Assembly (NCBI GenBank): GCA_019408975.1
Contig: DXVA01000001.1
Span: forward strand, 1 to 33,417
Length of the DNA: 33,417 nt
From: Lentisphaeria bacterium
GTDB taxonomy: Bacteria; Verrucomicrobiota; Lentisphaeria; Victivallales; UBA1829
Direction of reading: 5' to 3'
The translations under genes were made by a program, and so were the position numbers. This document shows, one piece after another, positions 13,521 to 21,038 of this stretch (position 1 is the stretch's first letter; each line of letters opens with the position of its first letter). The notes beneath the pieces are model-generated. The model was not told the origin of the DNA. It searched no databases and worked only from the letters and a program-made list of their open reading frames with translations.

Positions 13521-14735
13521 ATGAAGCGGAACTCGGATTGGAGCGGGCTGCAAAACATGAAAGGCTGTCCGGAGTATCCGGACAGGATGAAACTGCGGGA
13601 TTGCGTACAGAACAGAATGCCGGTCTTTATGGAAGACAGTGGCGCAGTGGAAGATCTGCTCTGCGGACGTCTGAGCAGCAGTGTTTCTTTCTTCATTCAA
13701 TTGTTAAATTGTTCTAATGTTCGCTTGTTCAAATGTTTCCCGGTGCCCTGTTTTTCTGTTCCTGCTTCGAGGGTGAAAATAAGATTTTTCACTCTGATAG
13801 AGCTCTTCATGAGGAAAAGCTGTAAAATTGGTATTTCATTCCGGTATCAGGATAGTACAGGACGCTGCTATTCCCCTGATTTTGCTTCTTCTTTCTTCAT
13901 TCAATTGTTAAATTGTTCTAATGTTCGCTTGTTCGATTGTTTTCCCGTTCCTTCTTCCTTCCGTGTCCCTTGCTCGATATTCTTACTTCGCAGGGTGAAA
14001 ACAAGAATTTTCACCCTGATAGAGCTTCTCATTGTGATTTCTATCATCGCGATTCTTGCGGCAATGCTGCTGCCTGCCTTGAATAAAGCCAGAGAAACGG
14101 CACGTTCGATTTCCTGCACTAATAATCTTTCCCAGGTCGGTAAAGCCCAGCACATGTATTCCAGCGATTATCAGGAGTGGATTGTGCCTATGGTGCAGGG
14201 AAATTATTACTGGCATCACCGACTTTCCGGAATAGATGACAACGGCGTCAGAATATCGGTTTTCAGCAACTATGGAATTACGTTCAGGGGACGTACCAGA
14301 ACGGAAGGAACTCTGGTGTGTCCATCCGAGACCGTGCCGTTTTCCGATAAAGCGGAGTCCGGGTTCCGTTTTTCTCATTATGGGGCAAATGCCTGTGCAT
14401 TGGGGTATTCCGGCTTTTTTTCCTCCGGCAGCAAATATTATTCCCGTAAAATTTCGGCAATTGTCCAGCCGACGATTGCGATATTTGCCGGAGACAACGT
14501 GAGACGCACCGATCCCATTATCAATTGGGCGCAGTTTTTCGCCTATCGTCATGGCAGCCCTGATTCTAGGACCAGCATGGCTGCCGTCGTGGGGACAGAT
14601 ATTCCTTTCGGGAAAGGACGCGCCAATTCCGTGTATTTTGACGGTCATGCGGCTCCCCGAACCTTTCTTGAACAGAAAGCGGAGAATTATGATCTGACTG
14701 CGGGAATTGATATCAATAAGGGGGTGGCATTATGA
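13521..14735 (+). CDS. Pseudopilin-type protein with a long duplicated N-terminal leader
   Basis: Residues about 164-190 (FTLIELLIVISIIAILAAMLL) are a classic prepilin signal and N-terminal helix, with Glu at +5 if cleaved before Phe164 (Ile in place of the usual Gly). The rest (SISCTNNLSQVGKAQHMYSSDY, and ANSVYFDGHA near the end) is the globular part of the PVC-type H-X9-DG pseudopilins, whose role is unknown. Start 13521 has an excellent GGAAAGGGAG, giving 404 residues and a leader of about 163, far longer than normal. The leader holds two in-frame copies of a segment (SFFIQLLNCSNVRLF at both), the first ending in a truncated KIRFFTLIEL. A GTG at 13995 would give a normal short leader (MKTRIFTLIELL) but has a poor ribosome site. 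The stop overlaps the lyase start by four bases. Confidence 0.75.
   Translation: MKRNSDWSGLQNMKGCPEYPDRMKLRDCVQNRMPVFMEDSGAVEDLLCGRLSSSVSFFIQLLNCSNVRLFKCFPVPCFSVPASRVKIRFFTLIELFMRKSCKIGISFRYQDSTGRCYSPDFASSFFIQLLNCSNVRLFDCFPVPSSFRVPCSIFLLRRVKTRIFTLIELLIVISIIAILAAMLLPALNKARETARSISCTNNLSQVGKAQHMYSSDYQEWIVPMVQGNYYWHHRLSGIDDNGVRISVFSNYGITFRGRTRTEGTLVCPSETVPFSDKAESGFRFSHYGANACALGYSGFFSSGSKYYSRKISAIVQPTIAIFAGDNVRRTDPIINWAQFFAYRHGSPDSRTSMAAVVGTDIPFGKGRANSVYFDGHAAPRTFLEQKAENYDLTAGIDINKGVAL
13700..13739 (+). repeat. Five tandem 8-base repeats, copy 1
   Basis: Units attgttaa, attgttct, aatgttcg, cttgttca, aatgtttc: consensus N[A/T]TGTT plus two variable bases. The 8-base period is out of step with codons, so coding alone does not explain it. 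Confidence 0.6.
13773..13792. repeat. 20-base inverted repeat over the pilin signal, copy 1
   Basis: GTGAAAA (13773-13779), six bases, TTTTCAC (13786-13792): perfect arms, encoding V-K-I-R-F-F-T just before TLIEL. Confidence 0.65.
13904..13943 (+). repeat. Five tandem 8-base repeats, copy 2
   Basis: Units attgttaa, attgttct, aatgttcg, cttgttcg, attgtttt, each keeping the central TGTT. The first three units are the same as in the array 204 bases upstream, and the last two differ from it slightly. Confidence 0.6.
13995..14014. repeat. 20-base inverted repeat over the pilin signal, copy 2
   Basis: GTGAAAA (13995-14001), CAAGAA, TTTTCAC (14008-14014). It covers the codons for V-K-T-R-I-F-T, that is, the expected prepilin peptidase site. 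The GTG is also an alternative start codon. Confidence 0.65.
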
Positions 14736-16888
14736 AAAAGGAATTTCTAGCCGGACTTCTGCTTCTTGCAATGTGTTCCGTTTCAGCCGACTGGACGGAA
14801 AAAATCCGTGCCGATCATCCGCGGCTGTACATCAACCGGGAGATGGTTCCGCAGATGAGGCGGCATGCCGGACATTACCATGTGCTGGTGGAGAAGATGA
14901 AACGTGAGACGGATACGCTGCCGATGCCGCCGGAACTGAAATTCCATTCCGGGCGTTTTGAGCTGTCCGGCGGACGGGTGAAGTACAAAGCTCCTTATAT
15001 TGTCGGCACTCAGCTGGTGGAGCGGAACGGCGCGCAGGAGGCTGTCAAAGCCGCAACGCTTTATTGGCTGACCGGAAAGCATGACTATGCGGTGAAGGGG
15101 ATCGCATACCTCAAAATGGCGCTGGATTTCTTTGAATGGTGCCATCGGCATCATACCATGGTTGAATGGGAAGCAAGACAATATATTAACGCGATTGTGG
15201 CTTATGACTGGCTTTATCCGGAAATGACGCCGGAGGAGCGGAAGGATTTCGGCACCCGATGGCTGAAGCATGTTCAGGCGGTTCAGGGGAAAATAGACTA
15301 TCGGCGCTGTAACGGAGATTACAGAGACGGCAATTACGGTGTCGGCAGTTACTCCTGGCTGACAGGCCTGGCAATGTTCCGGGACGGTTATGACGATGTC
15401 GCAGCGGAGCGTCTGCTGCGTTCCGGTTATGAGAACAATCTTAAAATGATGGATTTCCGCGATCGGGTATCGGCGGGTACCGGATTGCTGGGGGCTGCCA
15501 CTCAGAGCTACTCATTCGGAGCTTATCCTTTCATGACCTTTCATTTTCTGCATACATGGAAAAGTGCCACGGGGGAGGATATTGCAGGACGCTGGAACCA
15601 GATGCGGCATTATGCGGACTGGTTCGGCTGGATGAAGATTCCGAAAGACGGCATTCTGCATACCTATGGCATCGGAGATATGCCCCATGCCACCAATTTC
15701 CTGATGACCTTTCCGATGTTCACTCATATGGCGCAGTGCATTCATTTCTACCCGGAAACGGCGGAACAGGCTTACAGGCTGATCGGTATGCTGCCGGAAA
15801 AACAGCGGAGGTTTCATGACGGTTTTCCGTTTCTGCCGCTGATCCTGACCGGTTTCAACCCGGAACTGCCGCAGAAGACAGCGGAGCCTGCACCGTCTGG
15901 AAATGCCGCGTATTTCCCGGGGTTCGGTCTGGCGATCATGCGTTCCGGCGAACGGCAGTCGGATACCCACGCATTATTCCGGACCGGTGCACTGTATGGA
16001 AACCACCAGCATTACGACGAGAGCCATTTCATCATCTTCAAACATGACTTTCTGGCTCTGGATTCGGGAAGCCGGACGCAGAACATGCACCATTGCTATT
16101 ATGCGCCTCAGAGCGTGGCTCACAATACGATTCTGATTCACCGGGCGGGCGAGCCTGCCGCACCGTTCTGGAAGCCGTGGGGCAGCAGTGCGGAGACCAG
16201 TTCGGAAAAGGTGTTCAGCCACGGCGGGCAATACCGCACCGTCGGAGCGAAAAACCTGGCTTTTGCCGATTACCGCGATTATGTTTATGCCGCCAATGAT
16301 GCGACAGCGGTATATCGCGCGGACAAATGCCGCGAAGCAATACGCCAGTTTGTTTACATCCGCCCTGATTATTTTATCGTGTTCGACCGGGTGACTTCGG
16401 TAAAACCGGAACAGCGCAAGGAATATCTGCTGCATATGCAGAATCGTCCGCAGGAGATCGCACCGGGGCTTTACCGGATGGATAGCGGCAAAGGGAGACT
16501 GTTCCAGAAGACTTTATATCCGGTTCAACCGAAAATTACCATGATCGGCGGTGCCGGCAGACAGTTTTGGGCGTCGGGACGGAATTGGCCGCTGCCGCAG
16601 GGGGAAAAGGCGTTTGAGAATCCGAATTATTACGGTCAGTGGCGCTTGGAGATCAGCGATGGCAAACCGGCGGCGGAATCCCGTTTCCTGCATCTGCTCC
16701 AGGCAGCCGATACCGGAACGCCGGATATGGCGGCATCTGAACTGCTGGAAACTCCCGGAACGATCGGTGTGAGATTCGCCGATCGTTCCGGACGGAGCTG
16801 GGAGGTGCGTTTCAACCGCTCCGGCCCGGTTGGGGGGAGGATCACCGGGCGGGAAGGCAGCCGACTTCTGTTTGACCGGGCGCTTTGA
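14732..16888 (+). CDS. Secreted heparinase II/III-type polysaccharide lyase
   Basis: The 718-residue protein has a signal peptide (MKKEFLAGLLLLAMCSVSA, cut near residue 19). It then has an alpha/alpha-toroid N-terminal half (tryptophan- and histidine-rich helices, e.g. WLTGKHDYAVKGIAYLKMAL, WEARQYINAIVAYDWLYPEM), and from about residue 390 a beta-sandwich half with the heparinase II/III hallmark YGNHQHYDESHF (about 422-432) followed by HDFLALDSGSR. These families cleave uronic-acid polysaccharides (heparan sulfate, chondroitin, alginate) by beta-elimination, with His and Tyr in catalysis. The exact substrate is not visible. The start overlaps the pseudopilin stop (ATGA), so the two are translated together, and M14 follows after 22 bases; the GntR-type regulator probably controls all three. 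Export is expected through Sec to the periplasm or beyond. Confidence 0.85.
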   Translation: MKKEFLAGLLLLAMCSVSADWTEKIRADHPRLYINREMVPQMRRHAGHYHVLVEKMKRETDTLPMPPELKFHSGRFELSGGRVKYKAPYIVGTQLVERNGAQEAVKAATLYWLTGKHDYAVKGIAYLKMALDFFEWCHRHHTMVEWEARQYINAIVAYDWLYPEMTPEERKDFGTRWLKHVQAVQGKIDYRRCNGDYRDGNYGVGSYSWLTGLAMFRDGYDDVAAERLLRSGYENNLKMMDFRDRVSAGTGLLGAATQSYSFGAYPFMTFHFLHTWKSATGEDIAGRWNQMRHYADWFGWMKIPKDGILHTYGIGDMPHATNFLMTFPMFTHMAQCIHFYPETAEQAYRLIGMLPEKQRRFHDGFPFLPLILTGFNPELPQKTAEPAPSGNAAYFPGFGLAIMRSGERQSDTHALFRTGALYGNHQHYDESHFIIFKHDFLALDSGSRTQNMHHCYYAPQSVAHNTILIHRAGEPAAPFWKPWGSSAETSSEKVFSHGGQYRTVGAKNLAFADYRDYVYAANDATAVYRADKCREAIRQFVYIRPDYFIVFDRVTSVKPEQRKEYLLHMQNRPQEIAPGLYRMDSGKGRLFQKTLYPVQPKITMIGGAGRQFWASGRNWPLPQGEKAFENPNYYGQWRLEISDGKPAAESRFLHLLQAADTGTPDMAASELLETPGTIGVRFADRSGRSWEVRFNRSGPVGGRITGREGSRLLFDRAL

Positions 16889-16910
16889 AAATGACGGAGA
16901 GGATTTTGAT

Positions 16911-17951
16911 ATGAATTTTGAACCGATGACGATTTCCGGATTGGAGCCCCGTCCGGAATGGTGGCGGGTGCGTCCCGCCGAAATTACCGAAACATGTGAG
17001 GCTGTCCGGCGGGGGCGGCATCAGGTGATTGCGCGAACGCCCGGCGGATATCCGGTTCATGCGGTATTTTACGGCGATTTTTCCGAGCCGGCTCCGCAGA
17101 CCAACTGGTCGGCGGGGTCTGCCGCCGGCGTCGACTGCTACTTTCGCCGGGCAGGAATGCCGCAGACGGTTGTCTGGTGTGCCGGAATCCACGGTGCGGA
17201 GGCGGAAGGCGTGGCGTTTGCCGTGAACCTGATCGAACTGCTGGAACACGGGAGGGACCTGCTCGGGCGGCGGCATGACCGTTTGCTGGAGATGCTGGAC
17301 AGCTATCGTCTGGTGATTCTGCCGTGTGTGAATATGGACGGGCGCGCGATTTCGCCGGATCATCTGCGCGGAGTTCCCTACGAGGTGTTCCGGCGGGCGT
17401 CCCAGGGCGTCTGGCCGGACGGCTCCCTGATCGGCTGGCTTGGCAGCAAGGAGTATTTCCCGCTGCCGCTGGACCGTGTTTCATATCCCGGCGGATATCC
17501 CAATTCGGAGGGGTTCAACATCATGCACGATGCCTGTCCGGGGCATATTCGCACGGCGGAGGCGCGTGCTCTTTTGCAGCTGGCGGAGCATTATGCGGTG
17601 GATTTCCTGCTGAATGCGCATTCCTGTGAGGGAGAGCCGTTTCTGCTGCCTCCTTCGGAGTTTGATTACAGAAGCCATGTCGCACGCGGGCTGGATGCCT
17701 GCCGCATGGTCAATCGGGCATTGTATGACGCCGGTTTGCGCCGTACTCCGCCTTCGGAGCCTGCCGCCGGGCACGGCGTGAACCTGAACAACCTGGTCGC
17801 GCTGGCATCCGGGGGACTGGCTATGACTCTTGAGTGTTCCGTCTGGGGGGAACTTTCTTTTGAACAGTTGCTCGACGTGAATTTCCTGACGTTTGAAACA
17901 CTGTTGGAATCGGGACTGAAGGTGCCGTTCGTCAACCGCCATGCACTGTAA
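16911..17951 (+). CDS. M14-family zinc carboxypeptidase-like protein
   Basis: The 346-residue protein has the M14 zinc site: His94-x2-Glu97 (GIHGAEAEG) and His237 (LLNAHSCEGEP), with NMDGRAIS (141-148) supplying the usual Asn-Met-Asp-Gly region and Glu308 (MTLECSVW) at the place of the catalytic Glu. M14 enzymes trim C-terminal residues from peptides, including peptidoglycan stem peptides, or act as deacylases. No signal peptide is present, unlike the lyase upstream, so it probably works on imported peptides or glycopeptides. GGAGAGG precedes ATG 16911; a longer frame from 16830 overlaps the lyase and is rejected. Last gene of the operon. Confidence 0.85.
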   Translation: MNFEPMTISGLEPRPEWWRVRPAEITETCEAVRRGRHQVIARTPGGYPVHAVFYGDFSEPAPQTNWSAGSAAGVDCYFRRAGMPQTVVWCAGIHGAEAEGVAFAVNLIELLEHGRDLLGRRHDRLLEMLDSYRLVILPCVNMDGRAISPDHLRGVPYEVFRRASQGVWPDGSLIGWLGSKEYFPLPLDRVSYPGGYPNSEGFNIMHDACPGHIRTAEARALLQLAEHYAVDFLLNAHSCEGEPFLLPPSEFDYRSHVARGLDACRMVNRALYDAGLRRTPPSEPAAGHGVNLNNLVALASGGLAMTLECSVWGELSFEQLLDVNFLTFETLLESGLKVPFVNRHAL

Positions 17952-17991
17952 CTGCGCAGAACGGGAGCTCTCGGGCATCCGGGAAAGATGG

Positions 17992-18028
17992 AAAAGACTC
18001 TGTGCGAAACCGGTTGCCGCCGTCTTTT
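17992..18028. terminator. Weak inverted repeat between convergent genes
   Basis: AAAAGAC (17992-17998) and GTCTTTT (18022-18028) can pair around a 23-base loop, with A and T at the outer ends on both strands. It fits a weak bidirectional terminator for the M14 gene and the membrane protein gene. Confidence 0.35.
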
Positions 18029-18810
18029 CAGAAACCGTTTTTGAGCTCCTCCCTCGTGAACTCCCCGACTTCATCCGGGCCGTGTGCATAGCAGAACAGC
18101 GCGGCGATATAGACTTTCCGGGCGGTGAGAACCAGACCGGTAAAGATGAGCGCCGCCGCTGCCGCCGCCGGAATCAGGCACATCACGGCGTGTTTTATCG
18201 TGCCTGGGGGAAGGTCGCGGGCAAATTGCAGTGCGAGAAGAGGGAGTGCCGCCGTGAAAAGGCAGGAAAGGATAAGCAGAACGATCAAGCCTTTGAAACC
18301 TCCTTCGGGATGCCAGATATGTTCAACGGTTGCTGCCGCCCGTTCATGGATGACGGACGGTTCTTCCGCCTCTTCATCGCATAGGATTGTCGGGACGGCG
18401 AACACGTTTCCTTTGCCCGGAAACATCCAGCCCTTGAGTGCCCATTTGAGGAGCGCTTTCCTTTTGATGAATGCAAAGAGAAGTCCGCGTTTGATCAGAA
18501 TTTGATCATCCCCGAAGCCGCGGATCATTTCACTGTAGAAAATTCCTGTCAGAAATACGGAAATGAGCCTGTAAACGGGAATGCCTGCGAAAAGGAGCAG
18601 GAAAAGCCGAACGGCGGCAATGACGGTCTCCCCGGTTGTGATGGAATCCCATGGCTGCGACAGCAGTCTCTGCACCGTGCCTGCCGCGAGACACCAGAGC
18701 AAAAGACAGAAGACTGTCACCGGCACCAGAAGATTCAGCAGCCTGCGGTTCTTTTTCAGGACGCGCAGGGACTTGATGAAGATGCTCCATTCGAGACGCA
18801 GACGATTCAT
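18028..18810 (-). CDS. Integral membrane protein resembling DUF6159
   Basis: The 260-residue protein begins SWR-like (RLRLEWSIFIKSLRVLKKNRRLL) and has about four hydrophobic segments: LLVPVTVFCLLLWCLAAGTV, AAVRLFLLLFAGIPVYRLISVF, FKGLIVLLILSCLFTAALPLL and the AAAAAALIFTGLVLTARKVYIAALF end. Between them lies FAVPTILCDEEAEEPSVIHERAAATVEHIW, the pattern of DUF6159-like proteins in which a conserved VP motif precedes a cytoplasmic helix. Function unknown. It starts two bases after the stop of the GH20 gene, whose last codons (ATGAGGTAA) supply the ribosome site, so the two are one operon. Product identity is moderate; the family name is from memory of the pattern. Confidence 0.65.
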   Translation of the reverse strand: MNRLRLEWSIFIKSLRVLKKNRRLLNLLVPVTVFCLLLWCLAAGTVQRLLSQPWDSITTGETVIAAVRLFLLLFAGIPVYRLISVFLTGIFYSEMIRGFGDDQILIKRGLLFAFIKRKALLKWALKGWMFPGKGNVFAVPTILCDEEAEEPSVIHERAAATVEHIWHPEGGFKGLIVLLILSCLFTAALPLLALQFARDLPPGTIKHAVMCLIPAAAAAALIFTGLVLTARKVYIAALFCYAHGPDEVGEFTREELKNGF

Positions 18811-18812
18811 TT

Positions 18813-20249
18813 TTACCTCATGCGGATATTTTCTTTCAGGAAGTCATGATAACCGGCAGCTTTAAGCAGTTCCTTCCTGCGCAGGAAACCGTGCCAGTCT
18901 TTCTTTCCGGCAGGGCTCCACGCACATTCGGAATAGGCGGCAAGACGCGGCAGGAGTTTCTGCATGACGCGCCATTCGGGAATGGTTTCCGTCCAGAGAC
19001 AGGCTTCCGGCCCGAGGATCGTGTCTTTGAGTCTGTCCTCCCAGATGACATACGGGTCCGCCATATAGATGCCCCTTTCGGAGAGTTCGAACATCCATGT
19101 TTCAAACGGTTCGCTGAGGTTTGCCGGATAATCGAAATAAAATGAATTATGCACGGAGTAAACGACCTTGTTTCCATTCGGACCCACGCGGAGCGGTTCA
19201 CGGATGTCCAGCCAGGACTGGATGATCGTATCCGCGGGATAGGTCTGACCGGAACAGGTGCCCCAGAGCATGGGCGTGCGCCCCTGTTCGACGATGAAGC
19301 GTGTCATATCGACCATGAAGCTGTTTTCCAGTTCGCGCATGCTCCTGAATCCGCCTGCCTGCATTGCCGCTTTGCAGCGCGGGCAGTTCTCCCAGTGCAT
19401 CGTTTCCGCCTCGTCGCCGCCGAGATGGATGATCGGGCTGCCGGGAAAGACGGAGAGCAGTTCCATGAAAATCTTTTTCAGGAATACTTTTGTTTCGGGA
19501 TTGCCGAGGCAGAATTCCTTTCCCGGAGCGGCTGGATCGCAGGCATACTGCGGATAGGCGGCAAGGAGCCCGCGGGAGTGTCCAGGAATGTCGATTTCCG
19601 GTATGACCCGGATGTTGTGCCCGGCTGCAAATTCCGCCACCTCGCGGAGATCGTCGAGCGTATATTGCCCCGGAGAGAGCGTTGCCAGATTCGAGAGTTT
19701 CGGAACGAGATCGGAGGCGATGCGCCAGCCTTGTCCGTCCGTCAGGTGCCAGTGGAACGTATTCAGGCGGAAGTGCGCCATCAGGCGGATCACTGCCTTG
19801 ACCGTTTCTTTGCTTTGGAAATGCCTTGCGCTGTCCAGCATGAATCCGCGCCATCCGAAACGCGGTTCGTCGCTGACCGTGCCGCAGTTCAGGGCCGCCC
19901 CCGCTGGACCTTTGATCAGCGATGCAATGAGCATTTGCGAGAATGCCGCAAACGCATAGAATAATCCGGCTTTTCCGCCGCCTTCGATGAGAACGGCGGA
20001 CGGATCGATCCGCATTGCCCATGCTTCTTCCCCGAGTTTGGAGTTCCGCTTCAGGACAAGATCGGCGTCCGGGTCGGGAGACGGCATGATCCGCAAACCG
20101 AAGAATGCGGCGGTCCGCATGATTTCATCGGAAAACATTTGCAGTTCTTCCGGCACATGGAATGTTTTCAATTCGGAAACGGGCATGGCTCCGTCGTGTT
20201 TCCGTATGGCGTAAGGTATGGGAAGAATGGCATCGAAAGTATTGAACAT
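18813..20249 (-). CDS. Glycoside hydrolase family 20 beta-N-acetylhexosaminidase
   Basis: GH20 enzymes release terminal GlcNAc or GalNAc from glycans by substrate-assisted catalysis. The 478-residue protein has an N-terminal alpha/beta domain (to about 125), then a TIM barrel starting RFGWRGFMLDSARHF (130-144), with FHWHLTDGQGWR (165-176), IPEIDIPGHS and the catalytic pair Asp279-Glu280 in HLGGDEAE, plus WLDIREPL and YSECAWSP near the end. All catalytic residues are present. No signal peptide, so it is predicted to act in the cytoplasm on imported oligosaccharides. Promoter at 20280-20307. It fits with the glycan theme of neighbouring operons. Confidence 0.93.
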   Translation of the reverse strand: MFNTFDAILPIPYAIRKHDGAMPVSELKTFHVPEELQMFSDEIMRTAAFFGLRIMPSPDPDADLVLKRNSKLGEEAWAMRIDPSAVLIEGGGKAGLFYAFAAFSQMLIASLIKGPAGAALNCGTVSDEPRFGWRGFMLDSARHFQSKETVKAVIRLMAHFRLNTFHWHLTDGQGWRIASDLVPKLSNLATLSPGQYTLDDLREVAEFAAGHNIRVIPEIDIPGHSRGLLAAYPQYACDPAAPGKEFCLGNPETKVFLKKIFMELLSVFPGSPIIHLGGDEAETMHWENCPRCKAAMQAGGFRSMRELENSFMVDMTRFIVEQGRTPMLWGTCSGQTYPADTIIQSWLDIREPLRVGPNGNKVVYSVHNSFYFDYPANLSEPFETWMFELSERGIYMADPYVIWEDRLKDTILGPEACLWTETIPEWRVMQKLLPRLAAYSECAWSPAGKKDWHGFLRRKELLKAAGYHDFLKENIRMR

Positions 20250-20279
20250 TTGCAGGATTCCTTTATTTGTCTGATGTGG

Positions 20280-20307
20280 ATTATAACCCTTTTTCCGGAT
20301 AAATCAA
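20280..20307 (-). promoter_or_regulatory. Promoter of the GH20 operon
   Basis: Read on the minus strand: TTGATT (20307-20302), 16 bases, TATAAT (20285-20280), about 31 bases before the start codon. Confidence 0.65.
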
Positions 20308-20341
20308 TGGTAAAAAAATAAAAAAAATGTTTTTGCCCCCC

Positions 20342-20369
20342 TTGACAACAGCGGAAAAACTCGTATGAT
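20342..20369 (+). promoter_or_regulatory. Promoter of the zinc-ribbon membrane protein genes
   Basis: TTGACA (20342-20347), 16 bases, TATGAT (20364-20369), divergent from the GH20 promoter. Confidence 0.7.
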
Positions 20370-20385
20370 TGTACTAATAAGCGGA

Positions 20386-20414
20386 TTATTGTTTCTCGGG
20401 TGAAAAAACAATAA
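20386..20414 (+). promoter_or_regulatory. Hairpin in the 5' leader of the zinc-ribbon gene
   Basis: TTATTGTTT (20386-20394) pairs perfectly with AAACAATAA (20406-20414). It lies between the promoter and the ribosome site. No T-run follows, so it may be an RNA element or a protein site; evidence is structural only. Confidence 0.4.
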
Positions 20415-20437
20415 ACAAATAAAGATGGGAAAAGCCT

Positions 20438-21016
20438 ATGGAATGTCCTCTCTGCAAGACAGATCTGGAGGTCACGTTCGACTATGGTGGGTTGGTCGTC
20501 CAGTGCCCTGTGTGTTCCGACTATTTCAAAATTCCTTCGGTCAAGGAGTGCCCGCGGTGTCTGAAGCGGAGCTTCGTGAAGCGAGATGTCTGCGAGGAGT
20601 GCGGTTATGACTTCGCCGCCGTTGAGGAACTGATCGAAAAAGGCGGGGAGGATGTGGACGGGAAACTGTCTCTGAAACAGCGTTTTGCGGTTTTTCTATG
20701 GGATGCGTGCCCTGGATTGTTTTCGGCAGGGCCGCTGGTGGCGTTTTTCCTTTCTCTGGCATTTCTTGCCATTGCGGGGGTCGTGGGGGTGATGATGTTT
20801 CTTGCGGGGGTCATCTTCACCGCAGGCGGGGTGCTGATCGCCGGGCTGGTAGTCTATCTTCACGGTGTCGCGGCGCTTTGCCTTGGGGAGGTCTGCGGTT
20901 TGAAGACAGAGTTTGAGAATCTGAACGGCGCATCGTGGGAGGCGTTTTCCATTCTCGGTTTCGCGCCTGTGGTTCTCGGTTTCATCGCGCTCGGCGCCGC
21001 CAGATACTTCATGTAA
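20438..21016 (+). CDS. Zinc-ribbon membrane protein of unknown function
   Basis: Not a recognised family. The 192-residue protein has three to four CxxC pairs at its N-terminus (CPLC, CPVC, CPRC, CEEC; residues 3-55), arranged as two zinc ribbons in the cytoplasm, a short linker, and then hydrophobic segments: AGPLVAFFLSLAFLAIAGVVGVMM, a second LAGVIFTAGGVLIAGLVVYLHGVAAL, and SILGFAPVVLGFIALGAARYF. The sequence between the last two, CLGEVCGLKTEFENLNG, is soluble. GATGGGA precedes ATG 20438. The next gene, 22 bases downstream, encodes another zinc-ribbon membrane protein, so they are one operon and may form a complex. Confidence 0.75.
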   Translation: MECPLCKTDLEVTFDYGGLVVQCPVCSDYFKIPSVKECPRCLKRSFVKRDVCEECGYDFAAVEELIEKGGEDVDGKLSLKQRFAVFLWDACPGLFSAGPLVAFFLSLAFLAIAGVVGVMMFLAGVIFTAGGVLIAGLVVYLHGVAALCLGEVCGLKTEFENLNGASWEAFSILGFAPVVLGFIALGAARYFM

Positions 21017-21038
21017 AACACAAAGGGAAGGACTGCCC

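Larger units (their letters stand above)
13687..13811 (+). repeat. Pseudopilin leader segment, copy 1 (ends in a truncated pilin signal)
   Basis: Starts CTTTCTTCATTCAATTG and runs through KIRFFTLIEL to about 13811, after which the sequence turns into an unrelated arginine- and lysine-rich stretch (FMRKSCK). It is in the same frame as copy 2. The early part is displaced by 204 bases (68 codons) and the pilin-signal part by 222 bases, because copy 2 has a short extra stretch before it. Confidence 0.75.
13891..14033 (+). repeat. Pseudopilin leader segment, copy 2 (joined to the intact pilin helix)
   Basis: Identical to copy 1 over CTTTCTTCATTCAATTG and most of the 8-base repeat array, then diverging with small insertions, and alike again from GGGTGAAAA to the TLIEL codons. 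Here the signal continues into the complete hydrophobic helix. Confidence 0.75.

Noticed and set aside
13700..13943. CRISPR-like reading of the repeated leader DNA
   Set aside because: Units are 8 bases without spacers, and only two larger copies exist; no cas genes are nearby.
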